A stretch of 64,000 nt of DNA. Source: Streptomyces sp. NBC_01803 (GTDB lineage: Bacteria; Actinomycetota; Actinomycetes; Streptomycetales; Streptomycetaceae). Position numbers and translations under genes: made by a program. Within the stretch, counting starts at the first letter, position 1, and each line of letters begins with the position of its first letter. Shown piece after piece: positions 25,569-33,625 of the stretch. The stretch spans positions 1,781,001 through 1,845,000 of the forward strand of contig NZ_CP109073.1 of assembly GCF_035917415.1 (NCBI RefSeq). Direction: 5' to 3'. The notes under the pieces are model-generated. The model searched no databases. It was not told where the DNA came from and saw only the letters and a list, made by a program, of their open reading frames with translations.

Positions 25569-26135
25569 TTGAGACACCTGACAAGAGCTGTCGTGGCCGG
25601 GCTGGTTGCCGTCGCGGGCGCCGGGGTCGGAGCCGGGCAGGCGGCGGCTGCTGCCGACGGGAGTGGGGCCTCGCGGGCGGTCGAGCGGGGGTATGCCGTT
25701 TCCTGTGTCGGGGAGGCGGGTGGCGTCTCCGTCGTGGTTGATCTGTATCAGAACTCCGCCTACGGGACCCACGCCGGTGTGTCGGTGACCGCGGCGGATG
25801 GGATGGAGTACGGCGGGGGGTACGGGCCGGAGGAGTTCCTCGTCTTCGACGGGGGGCGGGTCGACGCCTCGGTGCCCGTGCGGCGGCTGGACGAGAGTGG
25901 GGAGGCGGCCGGGAGTGCCGTCGTCACCGGGGTCTACGCCACCGCGGGGGCGCCGGAGCGGGTGCATGAGGTCATCGAGGATCCGGCGGGGACCTACGTG
26001 GTCACGCACGGCACCAACACCCCGCTCGCGGCGGACGTCGGCGTGGACGTGCTCGGCACCACCGTGCCTCTGTCCTGCTCGACCTCCTTCGCCTTCGACC
26101 TGCGCGTGTGGCGGATCGACACCGGGAGCCGTTAG
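25569..26135 (+). CDS. Secreted protein of unknown function
   Basis: A 188-residue protein with a clear signal peptide: basic RHLTR, a hydrophobic core AVVAGLVAVAGAGVGAG and an alanine-rich cleavage zone before DGSGAS. The mature part is beta-rich with a Cys near the start (YAVSCVGEAGGVSVVVDLYQ) and one near the end (VPLSCSTSFAFDLRVWRID), possibly a disulfide. It resembles small Streptomyces extracellular hypotheticals. The start is taken as TTG 25569 because GAGGAG (25555-25560) is well placed for it; the frame is open from 25524. Its stop overlaps the stop of the convergent gene by three bases. Confidence 0.7.
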   Translation: MRHLTRAVVAGLVAVAGAGVGAGQAAAAADGSGASRAVERGYAVSCVGEAGGVSVVVDLYQNSAYGTHAGVSVTAADGMEYGGGYGPEEFLVFDGGRVDASVPVRRLDESGEAAGSAVVTGVYATAGAPERVHEVIEDPAGTYVVTHGTNTPLAADVGVDVLGTTVPLSCSTSFAFDLRVWRIDTGSR

Positions 26136-27658
26136 CGCCGGGGCGGCGTGTACGGGGCGCCGTCCGCCGAGGTGACGTCCACCGTGGCGCGTCCGCCGTC
26201 CGGGTGGATGCGGACGACGGGGATCGCCTTGTTCTCCGGGCTGCCGTCGGGTCCGATCGAGATCCAGCCGCTCGCGCCCGCGACGGCGTTCGCGTCGTGC
26301 AGGGTGGTGATCTGCTGGAAGACGTCGCTGCTGGTGATGTCCGTGTACTCCGGGGTGGCGACGCTCCTGATCGCCTCCACGGCCGTCAGCACGGCGTCGT
26401 GGGCCATGATCGCCTGACCGTCGTCGAGGGCGCTGTCGGGGAACGTGGTGGTGTACGTGCCGCCCGGCCGGAAGACGCTGACGGCGGTCGGGCTGAACAC
26501 GGTGGTCGCCTCCTCCCAGGCGCCGGGGTGGGCCAGGCTCGTGTAGGCCAGCTCGATCCGTCCCAGCTCCACGGCCTGGCGGACGTCCTCGAACGTGTCC
26601 TGCTCCACCGTCTGCGAGGCGTCGTCGCCGGACAGCACGGTGAGCGGGGCGTCCTGGCACTGGCGGTGGGCCAGCGGTCCGAGGAAGGCGACCAGGTCAC
26701 GGCTGCGCCCGGCGAAGTACACGACATCGGGTCGCTGGAGACAGAGGTTCGCCATCTCGTTGTCGAAGTAGGTGGCCAGCCCGCTCTGCGAGGAGTCGAA
26801 CTGCATGGGCTGTCCCGGCACGAACCGGTCCTCGGGAAGCTGCCGGGCGAACTCCTCGGCGAGCGTGGCGGTGTACTGGTCCTCCTCGTTGGCGTCGCGC
26901 ACGAGCAGCACCCGGTCGTCCTCGCGCCCGTCCTCCGACAGGTACTGGACCGCGGCGGCTGCCTGGTCGGCGTTGGGCGGAGCCACCCGCACCAGGCCGC
27001 GGACCTCGGCGAGCCGGTCGGAAGTCAGCACGGTGCCGAACGAGGCGATGTCGGCCTCAGCCAGGTCGGCCACCGTCTTCTGGGTGGCCCGCAGGCTGGT
27101 GCCCAGGCCGGCCACGGCCACGATCCGGTCGTCCGCCCGGCGACCGGTGATCTCGCCGACGGTGAACCGCCGCTGCGCGTCCGTCCGTCCGGGGTGGGCG
27201 AGCAGGAGCCGGATGTGCGGGGACTCGCCGTGCCCCAGCCGGTTGTTCGCCTCGAACTGCGCGGCGTACGCGCCTTCCAGCTCGTGCCGCACCGAGTCCC
27301 GGGTGTTGCTGTACCCGGGGTCGGGGGTCATCGGCAGCAGGTACACGACGCTGACGTACGGGACGCCCTCGGAGCCGTCGGCCTCCTCCAGCACGGCGTC
27401 GTTCTCGGCCCGGATCAGCTCGAAGACGTCGCCGAGCTCCTCGCTGAAGCGGAAGCCGCCGTCGGTCAGCCCCACGCACTCGCGCTCGTCGCCCTCGCCG
27501 ATCTCCTCGACGCCGTCCGCGCAGCTCGTGTCCTCGGGCCCGAACACCAGGATGGAGCCCGCGCCGAGGACGGCGAGGACGGCGGCCAGGACGAGGCCCC
27601 TCCCCCACCGTGTGCGGTACCAGCGGATCGGCGGGTCCGGTTCCGGGGGCACTGTCAT
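26132..27658 (-). CDS. Membrane-anchored type I periplasmic-binding-protein-like receptor
   Basis: A 508-residue protein. Residues about 18-41 form a transmembrane anchor (GRGLVLAAVLAVLGAGSILVFG) after a short cytoplasmic N-terminus. An extracytoplasmic region with two early cysteines (DTSCADGVEE, RECVGLTDG) follows. The rest has the type I periplasmic-binding fold used by branched-chain amino acid receptors: PYVSVVYLLPMTPD at the first strand, GLGTSLRATQKTVADLAEAD, DDRVLLVRDANEEDQYTATL, and AIMAHDAVLTAVEAI near the end. No permease or ABC ATPase is nearby. It starts 40 bp after the stop of the P-loop NTPase gene on the same strand, so the two are probably one operon, suggesting ligand sensing rather than transport. 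Confidence 0.75.
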   Translation of the reverse strand: MTVPPEPDPPIRWYRTRWGRGLVLAAVLAVLGAGSILVFGPEDTSCADGVEEIGEGDERECVGLTDGGFRFSEELGDVFELIRAENDAVLEEADGSEGVPYVSVVYLLPMTPDPGYSNTRDSVRHELEGAYAAQFEANNRLGHGESPHIRLLLAHPGRTDAQRRFTVGEITGRRADDRIVAVAGLGTSLRATQKTVADLAEADIASFGTVLTSDRLAEVRGLVRVAPPNADQAAAAVQYLSEDGREDDRVLLVRDANEEDQYTATLAEEFARQLPEDRFVPGQPMQFDSSQSGLATYFDNEMANLCLQRPDVVYFAGRSRDLVAFLGPLAHRQCQDAPLTVLSGDDASQTVEQDTFEDVRQAVELGRIELAYTSLAHPGAWEEATTVFSPTAVSVFRPGGTYTTTFPDSALDDGQAIMAHDAVLTAVEAIRSVATPEYTDITSSDVFQQITTLHDANAVAGASGWISIGPDGSPENKAIPVVRIHPDGGRATVDVTSADGAPYTPPRR

Positions 27659-27698
27659 GGCGCCGCTCCCTCCTGTCGGTGCCGGGCGGTCGTACCGG

Positions 27699-29750
27699 TC
27701 ACGGGCGCTCCTGGTACCGGTGGGCCTCGTGCATGAGTCCCGCCGCCTTCACGTCGGCGTGGGCGCCCAGCTCGCGGAACATCGAGTTGATCGTGGGGTT
27801 GAGCGAGCGGGCCGGACTCGGCAGCCGGTTGCGCGGGTCGGTGGCCAGCCAGAGCGACGTCACCAGGACGGTGAGGGCCCGGTGGTCGCGGAACGCGGCG
27901 GGTGCCAGCTCCTCGGCGAGCCGGAAGGCCCGGCGCGCCGCCGATCCGCCCGTGTCCACGGGCCGGCGCAGCGGCGCGGCGGTGATGGCGTAGAGCTCGT
28001 ACAGCCAGGCGTCGATGTCGGGCAGGGTGCGAAGGCTGTTGTTCAGCCGGCCGACGACGGCCTCCAGCTCCCCCAGCGCCAGCCGATGGTAGAAGGCGTC
28101 GAGCGGCCGGGCGTGGTCCTCGCACCAGTCGCGCAGCCCGGTGTGGACGGCCGACCACTCCGGTCGTTCACCGGCCGGGCGGCCGGCGAGCTCCTGGAGC
28201 AGCAGAAGCCGTAACCAGGGCTGAAGCACGGGCCGTCCCGGCAGGGGGACGGGGTGGCAGTCCGGGGGCAGATATCCGCTGCCGTGGCCGCCCCGGGTCG
28301 AGGCGTCCTCGGCCACCGGGGCGATCAGCCACAGCCGGGCGCCGACATCCCCGAGCAGCGTGGGGTCCCCGGTCCCGTCGAGCAGGCCGGCGTCGACGGC
28401 GGAGTCGAACTCGCGGGCCGCCGCGCAGGTGGCGAGCGCGACGCGCTGCTCCTCGGTGAAGTCCTTGAGCAGGTGGCGCACGGCGGCCTCGGCCAGCGGT
28501 ACCGGCGGCCCGGCGGCCCCGGGCGGGGGCACGGGCGTCTCCAGGACCGCGCGCAGGTCGGCGCCGGTGTCCGGCCGGGCGAGGGCCTGCCGGACGACGC
28601 CGTGCAGCTGCCGCACACTCCACGGGTGTCCGTAGGTGAGGCGGTGGACGAGGGGGGTGGCCTCCGCCAGCCGGGGCACGCCCTCGGCGAGCCTCTCCAC
28701 CTCGTCGGCCGTCAGGTCCTGCAGGCCGACGGGGTACCAGTGCCAGGCCGAGTCGACGGCGGGGTGGGGCCTGGCCCGCCGCCAGGCGGCGTACGAGGCG
28801 TCCTTGGGCGCGGTGACCCGCAGGCCGCTGGGGCCGGGAGCGAACGGCCCGGGGATCTGCCCGGCGTCGCCGGCGGTGGCGACCACCAGCAGCGGGTCGA
28901 ACGACGTACCCGGGCCCGCGGTGTCGGTGTGGGCGCGGATGTCGATGAGGAGGTCGAGGAAGGCCCGGCCCCCGTTCCGGTCGACGTTGTCCAGCAGGAG
29001 GACGCACGCGCGGTCGCGGTCGTGCCGCGCGTAATGGGCCTTCAGGTCCGCGACGAACGCCTCGCACAGGGTGCGGTCGACGGCCTCGCGGTCGGCGTCG
29101 GCGTCGCTCTGGGCGAGCTGGTTGAGGGCGACGAGCGCGTCCAGCCCGGCGTACTCCTGCCGGGCCTGGTACCAGGCGAGGCCGGTGTGCCACAGCAGGC
29201 GGACCGGCAGCCGGGGCAGGCCGCGCTGGATGAGATTCACCAGCAGGCTCGCCCCGGGGAACTGTAAGAGGTTGAGGTCCTGGAGGAGGGCCATGAACTC
29301 GGGCAGGACCGGCGCCGTGTCACCGGCGCCGTCCTCCTTGATCTGGCGCAGCCTCCCCTTCAGCTCCTCCCGCGGGCTCGGCCCGCTCAGATCGGAGCTG
29401 AGCCGCATGTCCATCACCAGCAGCCCGAGCGTGAGCCGCGGGAAGCGGATCGCCGGCTGGTTGGGGTGCCGGTAGGACAGGCCGAAGGCGAGACGGGCCG
29501 CCACCTCATGCGGTCTGCGGGGCGCGTCCGAGGCGAAGTCGTACGGCGCGCGGGGGCGGGTGGAGGCGATCCAGCCGAGCCAGTTCAGCGTGGCCGTCTT
29601 GCCGCTGCCGCGGCGGCCGAGGAGCAGGATGACGGGCAGCTCGCGGCCCCGCCGCCGCTCCGCCCGGCTCCCGGCCGGACGCCCCCGGCACTGGTCGAAG
29701 AGGAGCTCTATCTCTCTGATCCCCCGCGGGTACTCCGGCCGCGTGACCAT
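27699..29750 (-). CDS. Large P-loop NTPase (STAND-like), partner of the adjacent receptor
   Basis: A 683-residue cytoplasmic protein. Walker A is LGRRGSGKTATLNWL at about residues 42-56 and Walker B is ACVLLLDNVDRNGG at about 241-254, followed by LLVVATAGDAGQIPG (sensor-type strand). A winged-helix-like region (LTADEVERLAEGVPRLAEAT, SVRQLHGVVRQALA) and a long helical C-terminus follow. This is the layout of STAND/AP-ATPase signalling NTPases. ATG 29750 is preceded by a GGGGGTGGAAG purine stretch; the frame to 29900 crosses a tandem repeat and is rejected. The pair with the receptor gene 40 bp downstream looks like a sensing system; its output is unknown. Confidence 0.72.
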   Translation of the reverse strand: MVTRPEYPRGIREIELLFDQCRGRPAGSRAERRRGRELPVILLLGRRGSGKTATLNWLGWIASTRPRAPYDFASDAPRRPHEVAARLAFGLSYRHPNQPAIRFPRLTLGLLVMDMRLSSDLSGPSPREELKGRLRQIKEDGAGDTAPVLPEFMALLQDLNLLQFPGASLLVNLIQRGLPRLPVRLLWHTGLAWYQARQEYAGLDALVALNQLAQSDADADREAVDRTLCEAFVADLKAHYARHDRDRACVLLLDNVDRNGGRAFLDLLIDIRAHTDTAGPGTSFDPLLVVATAGDAGQIPGPFAPGPSGLRVTAPKDASYAAWRRARPHPAVDSAWHWYPVGLQDLTADEVERLAEGVPRLAEATPLVHRLTYGHPWSVRQLHGVVRQALARPDTGADLRAVLETPVPPPGAAGPPVPLAEAAVRHLLKDFTEEQRVALATCAAAREFDSAVDAGLLDGTGDPTLLGDVGARLWLIAPVAEDASTRGGHGSGYLPPDCHPVPLPGRPVLQPWLRLLLLQELAGRPAGERPEWSAVHTGLRDWCEDHARPLDAFYHRLALGELEAVVGRLNNSLRTLPDIDAWLYELYAITAAPLRRPVDTGGSAARRAFRLAEELAPAAFRDHRALTVLVTSLWLATDPRNRLPSPARSLNPTINSMFRELGAHADVKAAGLMHEAHRYQERP

Positions 29751-29855
29751 CTTCCACCCCCTGTGACCCCCGCACGGACACGCTCGGTGTGCGGGCACTG
29801 CACGTATCGTGTCACGAAGTGCGGTGCGAACGAGGGGAGTTCGCAAACCTTGGGC

Positions 29856-29919
29856 CACGCCGTACGACGACCGCGCCGTACCACGACCGCGCCGTACCAC
29901 GACCGCGCCGTGCGACGAC
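29856..29919. repeat. Four 16-bp tandem repeats
   Basis: Four consecutive copies of a CGCGCCGTACCACGAC-type unit (29856-29871, 29872-29887, 29888-29903, 29904-29919). The middle two are identical; the outer ones differ at two positions each. They lie between the NTPase gene start and the fadH-like promoter. Confidence 0.8.
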
Positions 29920-29985
29920 CGCGGCGATGCCGGGCGGCGACGCTGAGGCGTTGGTCACGGTGGCGGCGGGACCCCTGGCCCATTT

Positions 29986-29999
29986 TGCAACTTGTTGCA
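29986..29999. promoter_or_regulatory. Palindromic operator candidate before the fadH-like gene
   Basis: TGCAAC-TT-GTTGCA is a perfect 14-bp palindrome in an unusually AT-rich patch, overlapping a CATAAT -10 candidate at 29998-30003. The gene starts at 30039 after AGGAGG. A PadR regulator gene is the second gene of the unit, so it is the natural candidate to bind here. Confidence 0.6.
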
Positions 30000-30038
30000 T
30001 AATGGCGGTGTTCCGAACGCACGCCCGAGGAGGCACCG

Positions 30039-32060
30039 ATGACTCCGTACCCGCACCTGCTGAACCCGCTCGACCTGGGCTTCACGACGCTGCCCAACCG
30101 GATGGTCATGGGCTCGATGCACCTCGGGCTCGAAGAGGCCGAGGGCGGCTTCGCGCGGATGGCCGCGTTCTACGCCGCCCGCGCCCGGGGCGGGGTCGGC
30201 CTGATCGTCACCGGCGGCATCGCGCCCGGTGAGCGCGGCCGGCCCTGGGAGGGCGGCGCCATGCTGATCACCCAGGACGAGGCCGAACGGCACACCGTCG
30301 TCACCGACGCCGTGCACCGCGAGGGCGGGCGGATCGCGATGCAGATCCTGCACTTCGGCCGGTACGCCTACCACGACGACCTGGTGGCGCCCAGCGCGAT
30401 CAAGGCGCCCATCAGCACGCACACCCCGCGCGCGCTCACCGGGGACGAGGTCGAGGAGACGATCGAGGAGTTCGTCCGGGCGGCCGAGTTGGCGAAGCTC
30501 GCCGGGTACGACGGCGTGGAGATCATGGGCTCCGAGGGCTACCTGATCAACGAGTTCATCGCCGCGGCGACCAACCACCGCACCGACCGCTGGGGCGGCT
30601 CCTACGAGAACCGCGTCCGGTTCCCCGTCGAGATCGTCCGCCGCACCCGCGAGCGGGTCGGCCCGGCCTTCATCATCGTCTACCGGCTCTCCATGCTCGA
30701 CCTCGTCCCCGGCGGCTCCTCGCTGGCGGAGGTCACGGCGCTGGCGAAGGAGATCGAGGCGGCCGGCGCCACGATCATCAACACCGGCGTCGGCTGGCAC
30801 GAGGCCCGCATCCCGACCATCGCCACCTCGGTGCCGCGCGGCGCCTACGCCTGGGTCACCAAGAAACTGATGGGCTCGGTCTCGATCCCGCTGATCACCA
30901 GCAACCGGATCAACACCCCTGAGAAGGCCGAACAGTTGCTCGCCGAGGGCTACGCCGACATGGTGTCGTTGGCCCGGCCGTTCCTCGCCGACCCCGACTT
31001 CGTCGCCAAGTCCGCCGCCGGCCGCGCCGAGGAGATCAACACCTGCATCGGGTGCAACCAGGCGTGTCTGGACCACACCTTCAGTCTCCAGATCGCCTCC
31101 TGCCTGGTGAATCCGCGCGCCGGGCACGAGACCGAGCTGGTCCTCGCCCCGACCCGACGCCGCAAGCGCGTCGGCGTCGTCGGCGCCGGCCCGGCCGGGC
31201 TGTCGTTCGCCGTCTCCGCCGCCGAGCGCGGGCACGAGGTCACTCTCTTCGACGCCGACGACGAGATCGGCGGCCAGCTCACCCTGGCCAGGAAGGTGCC
31301 CGGCAAGGAGGAGTTCGACGAGACCCTGCGGTACTACCGGGTCCAGCTCGCCGCCCGCGGCGTGGACGTCCGCCTCCGCACCACCGCCACCCCGGAGCTG
31401 CTCGACGGCTTCGGCTTCGACGAGATCGTCGTCGCCACCGGCGTCACCCCGCGCGTCCCCGACATCCCCGGCGTCGATCACCCGATGGTCGTCAGCTACG
31501 TCGACGTGCTGCGCGGCGGCGCCGAGGTCGGCAAACGGGTCGCGATCGTCGGCGCGGGCGGCATCGGCTTCGACATCGCCGAGTTCCTCACCGACGGCGG
31601 CGAGAAGGCGAGCCTGGACCCGGAGACGTACTTCCGGCAGTGGGGGGTGGACACCGGCTACGAGGCGCGCGGCGGCCTGCGCGCGGCCGAACGCGCCACG
31701 TCGCCGCGATCCGTGCACCTGCTCCAGCGCAAGACCTCCAAGGTCGGCGCGGGCCTGGGCCGGACCACGGGCTGGATCCACCGCACGGAGCTGCGTGCCC
31801 GCGGCGCCACCATGGTCCCGGGCGCCGCGTACGACCGGATCGACGACGCCGGGCTGCACGTCACCGTGGACGGAACGGCGCACGTGCTGCCCGTCGACAC
31901 GGTCGTGCTGTGCGCCGGGCAGGAGCCGCGCCGGGACCTGTACGAGGCGCTGCTCGCCGCCGGGCGCGGCGCGCACCTGATCGGGGGCGCCGACGTGGCG
32001 GCCGAGCTGGACGCCAAGCGCGCCATCAGGCAGGGCACGGAGCTGGCCGCGACCCTCTGA
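30039..32060 (+). CDS. fadH: NADPH-dependent 2,4-dienoyl-CoA reductase-like flavoenzyme
   Basis: A 673-residue Old Yellow Enzyme-type fusion: an FMN TIM barrel (residues about 1-370), a [4Fe-4S] cysteine cluster (CIGCNQACLDHTF and ASCLVNP), and a pyridine-nucleotide-disulfide oxidoreductase half with FAD-binding GAGPAGLSFA and a second GAGGIGFD dinucleotide motif. The active-site region EIMGSEGYLINEFIAAATN, then HRTDRWGGSYENR, is typical of FadH. It reduces dienoyl-CoA intermediates in unsaturated fatty acid oxidation, but related enzymes act on other enones. ATG 30039 follows AGGAGG. It is followed after 45 bp by a PadR regulator. Confidence 0.88.
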   Translation: MTPYPHLLNPLDLGFTTLPNRMVMGSMHLGLEEAEGGFARMAAFYAARARGGVGLIVTGGIAPGERGRPWEGGAMLITQDEAERHTVVTDAVHREGGRIAMQILHFGRYAYHDDLVAPSAIKAPISTHTPRALTGDEVEETIEEFVRAAELAKLAGYDGVEIMGSEGYLINEFIAAATNHRTDRWGGSYENRVRFPVEIVRRTRERVGPAFIIVYRLSMLDLVPGGSSLAEVTALAKEIEAAGATIINTGVGWHEARIPTIATSVPRGAYAWVTKKLMGSVSIPLITSNRINTPEKAEQLLAEGYADMVSLARPFLADPDFVAKSAAGRAEEINTCIGCNQACLDHTFSLQIASCLVNPRAGHETELVLAPTRRRKRVGVVGAGPAGLSFAVSAAERGHEVTLFDADDEIGGQLTLARKVPGKEEFDETLRYYRVQLAARGVDVRLRTTATPELLDGFGFDEIVVATGVTPRVPDIPGVDHPMVVSYVDVLRGGAEVGKRVAIVGAGGIGFDIAEFLTDGGEKASLDPETYFRQWGVDTGYEARGGLRAAERATSPRSVHLLQRKTSKVGAGLGRTTGWIHRTELRARGATMVPGAAYDRIDDAGLHVTVDGTAHVLPVDTVVLCAGQEPRRDLYEALLAAGRGAHLIGGADVAAELDAKRAIRQGTELAATL

Positions 32061-32105
32061 ACCGGGCCCGGACCGGGGCCACCACCACTCCCTAGGATGC
32101 GTGAC

Positions 32106-32648
32106 ATGTCCCTCCCGCACGCCATCCTCACCGCCCTGCTCGAAAAGCCGTCCTCCGGCCTTGAGCTGACCCGCCGCTTCGACCGGTCGATCGGCTACTT
32201 CTGGCCGGCGACGCACCAGCAGATCTACCGGGAGCTGGGCAGGCTGGAGGAGTCAGGTCTCATCCGCGCGCTGCCGTCCGCACAGGCGGCGCGCGGCCGG
32301 CGCAAGGAGTACGAGGTGCTGCCCGCGGGCCAGGAGGAGCTGGCGGCCTGGGCGTCCGCGAGCCAGCCGCCCCGGCCGATGCGCGATCCGCTGCTGGTGC
32401 GGGTGCGTGCGGCGGCCGTGGTCGGCAGCGCGGGTATCGAGGCCGAGCTGAACCGTCATCTGGCCGAGCATCGGAGGCAGTTGGCGGAGTACGAGGCGAT
32501 CGAGAAGCGGGATTTCCCGCCGGAGCGCGACGCCCCCGAGGACCGGCTGCGGCTTCTCGTGCTGCGGGCCGGCATCGGCTTCGAGGCCGGCTGGATCGCC
32601 TGGCTCACCGACGCGCTGGCCGAGGTCCGCCGGATCGGCACCCCTTGA
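32106..32648 (+). CDS. PadR-family transcriptional regulator
   Basis: A 180-residue PadR protein with an N-terminal winged helix (MSLPHAILTALLEKPSSGLE, FDRSIGYFWPATHQQIYREL, GRLEESGLIRA) and the longer C-terminal helical dimer domain (DPLLVRVRAAAVVGSAGIEA, RLLVLRAGIGFEAGWIAWL) of the AphA/PadR-s1 type. ATG 32106 gives the family N-terminus. A TAGGAT -10-like hexamer at 32093-32098 is only 7 bp upstream with no good ribosome binding site between, so it may have its own leaderless transcript besides read-through from fadH. It probably represses the fadH-like gene through the palindrome at 29986-29999; this is inference. Confidence 0.9.
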   Translation: MSLPHAILTALLEKPSSGLELTRRFDRSIGYFWPATHQQIYRELGRLEESGLIRALPSAQAARGRRKEYEVLPAGQEELAAWASASQPPRPMRDPLLVRVRAAAVVGSAGIEAELNRHLAEHRRQLAEYEAIEKRDFPPERDAPEDRLRLLVLRAGIGFEAGWIAWLTDALAEVRRIGTP

Positions 32649-32654
32649 CCCGGG

Positions 32655-32714
32655 CCCGGCGGGACTTTCCGGCGCCCGGCGGGACTTTCCGGCGCCCGGC
32701 GGGACTTTCCGGCG
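32655..32714. repeat. Three perfect 20-bp tandem repeats
   Basis: CCCGGCGGGACTTTCCGGCG occurs three times without a mismatch (32655-32674, 32675-32694, 32695-32714), starting 6 bp after the PadR stop and ending just before the hydrolase remnant. Confidence 0.85.
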
Positions 32715-32977
32715 CCCGCCGGCCTGCCGGTCCACGTGCTGGTCGGCGACCGGGACCCGCTCCACCGGGATCCGGCCTCAGTGACCGCTGGTCGAGCGCT
32801 ACCGCACGGCCGGCGTCGAGGACCTGACCCACCGGGCCCACCACCTGCGCCGGTGCCCGCCCACGAGCTGTCAACGAGACCCACCGCGTCGAGGTCGTCG
32901 CGGATCTGACCGACTGGCTCGAAACGATTTTCGCGAAGTGGGAACCGCGGGGCCACCTCCCGCGTTCTCCCCAGTGA
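32715..32977 (+). pseudogene. Alpha/beta hydrolase (S33/monoacylglycerol lipase-like) C-terminal remnant
   Basis: Pieces of one hydrolase are spread over more than one frame: PVHVLVGDRDPL (the strand carrying the catalytic Asp), VERYRTAGVEDLTHRAH, then HEL followed by NETHRVEVVADLTDWLETIF to the stop at 32975-32977. These match the end of lysophospholipase/monoacylglycerol lipase-type proteins, with the catalytic His expected at HEL. The catalytic Ser half is missing and its place is taken by the 20-bp repeats. It is a dead fragment. Confidence 0.65.
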
Positions 32978-33050
32978 CCCGTTTCCGTCCGGCCCGACCG
33001 AGAATCCGTTCCCGGCCGGGCCGGGGTCCGTACGGGGCTCCTCGCGGCGC

Positions 33051-33536
33051 TCAGCTCTCGCGCCAGCCGAGCTTGATGAGCTGATTCCTGGCGTCCTCGG
33101 AGACCTCGGTATCGGCCACCACGTCATAACGGGCGGCCACGATCCGGCTGCGCGAGGAGAAGTCCCGGCCTCCGCCGCTGAACGCGTGGCTCGCGAAGCC
33201 GAAGACGGCGCCGAAGAGCGCGCCGTAGACCAGGCCGCTCAGCATCAGGATCAGGACGGCGTGTCCGCCCGCGGCGAACACGGACAGCAACAGGCCGATC
33301 AGGAGTCCGAACCAGGCGCCCGTGCCCGCGCCCGCCAGCGCGGCCTTGCCGCGGGTGAGCCGGCCGAGGACCGTTTCGACCATGCGCAGGTCCGAGCCGA
33401 CGATCGCGGTGCGCTCCACCGGGAAGTGGCTGTCGGACAAGAAGTCGACCGCGCGCTGGGCCCCCTCGTAGGTCGGATACGAGCCGACCACCGGGCGGTC
33501 GGCCTCCGGGGCGGCGGCGTGCGCGTGTTGCGTCAT
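33051..33536 (-). CDS. General stress protein 17M-like membrane protein
   Basis: A 161-residue protein with an N-terminal YflT/GSP17M-type domain (GSYPTYEGAQRAVDFLSDSH, FPVERTAIVGSDLRMVE) and then two hydrophobic segments (GAWFGLLIGLLLSVFAAGG, VLILMLSGLVYGALFGAVFG). The C-terminus returns to a short alpha/beta piece (YDVVADTEVSEDARNQLIKL). ATG 33536 follows AAGGGAG; the frame to 33629 is rejected. The family is stress induced in Bacillus; in actinomycetes it is a common membrane protein of unknown role. Confidence 0.75.
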   Translation of the reverse strand: MTQHAHAAAPEADRPVVGSYPTYEGAQRAVDFLSDSHFPVERTAIVGSDLRMVETVLGRLTRGKAALAGAGTGAWFGLLIGLLLSVFAAGGHAVLILMLSGLVYGALFGAVFGFASHAFSGGGRDFSSRSRIVAARYDVVADTEVSEDARNQLIKLGWRES

Positions 33537-33625
33537 CGCGAGGCTCCCTTCCTCGCCCTCCAGCCTGCGCCGGTTCGGCGAACCGCGCAAATGGAGCACA
33601 ACGGGAGGAATGCGGGGAACGTTCC

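Noticed and set aside
29856..29919. Possible CRISPR array
   Set aside because: The 16-bp units are adjacent with no spacers and no cas genes occur in the window.
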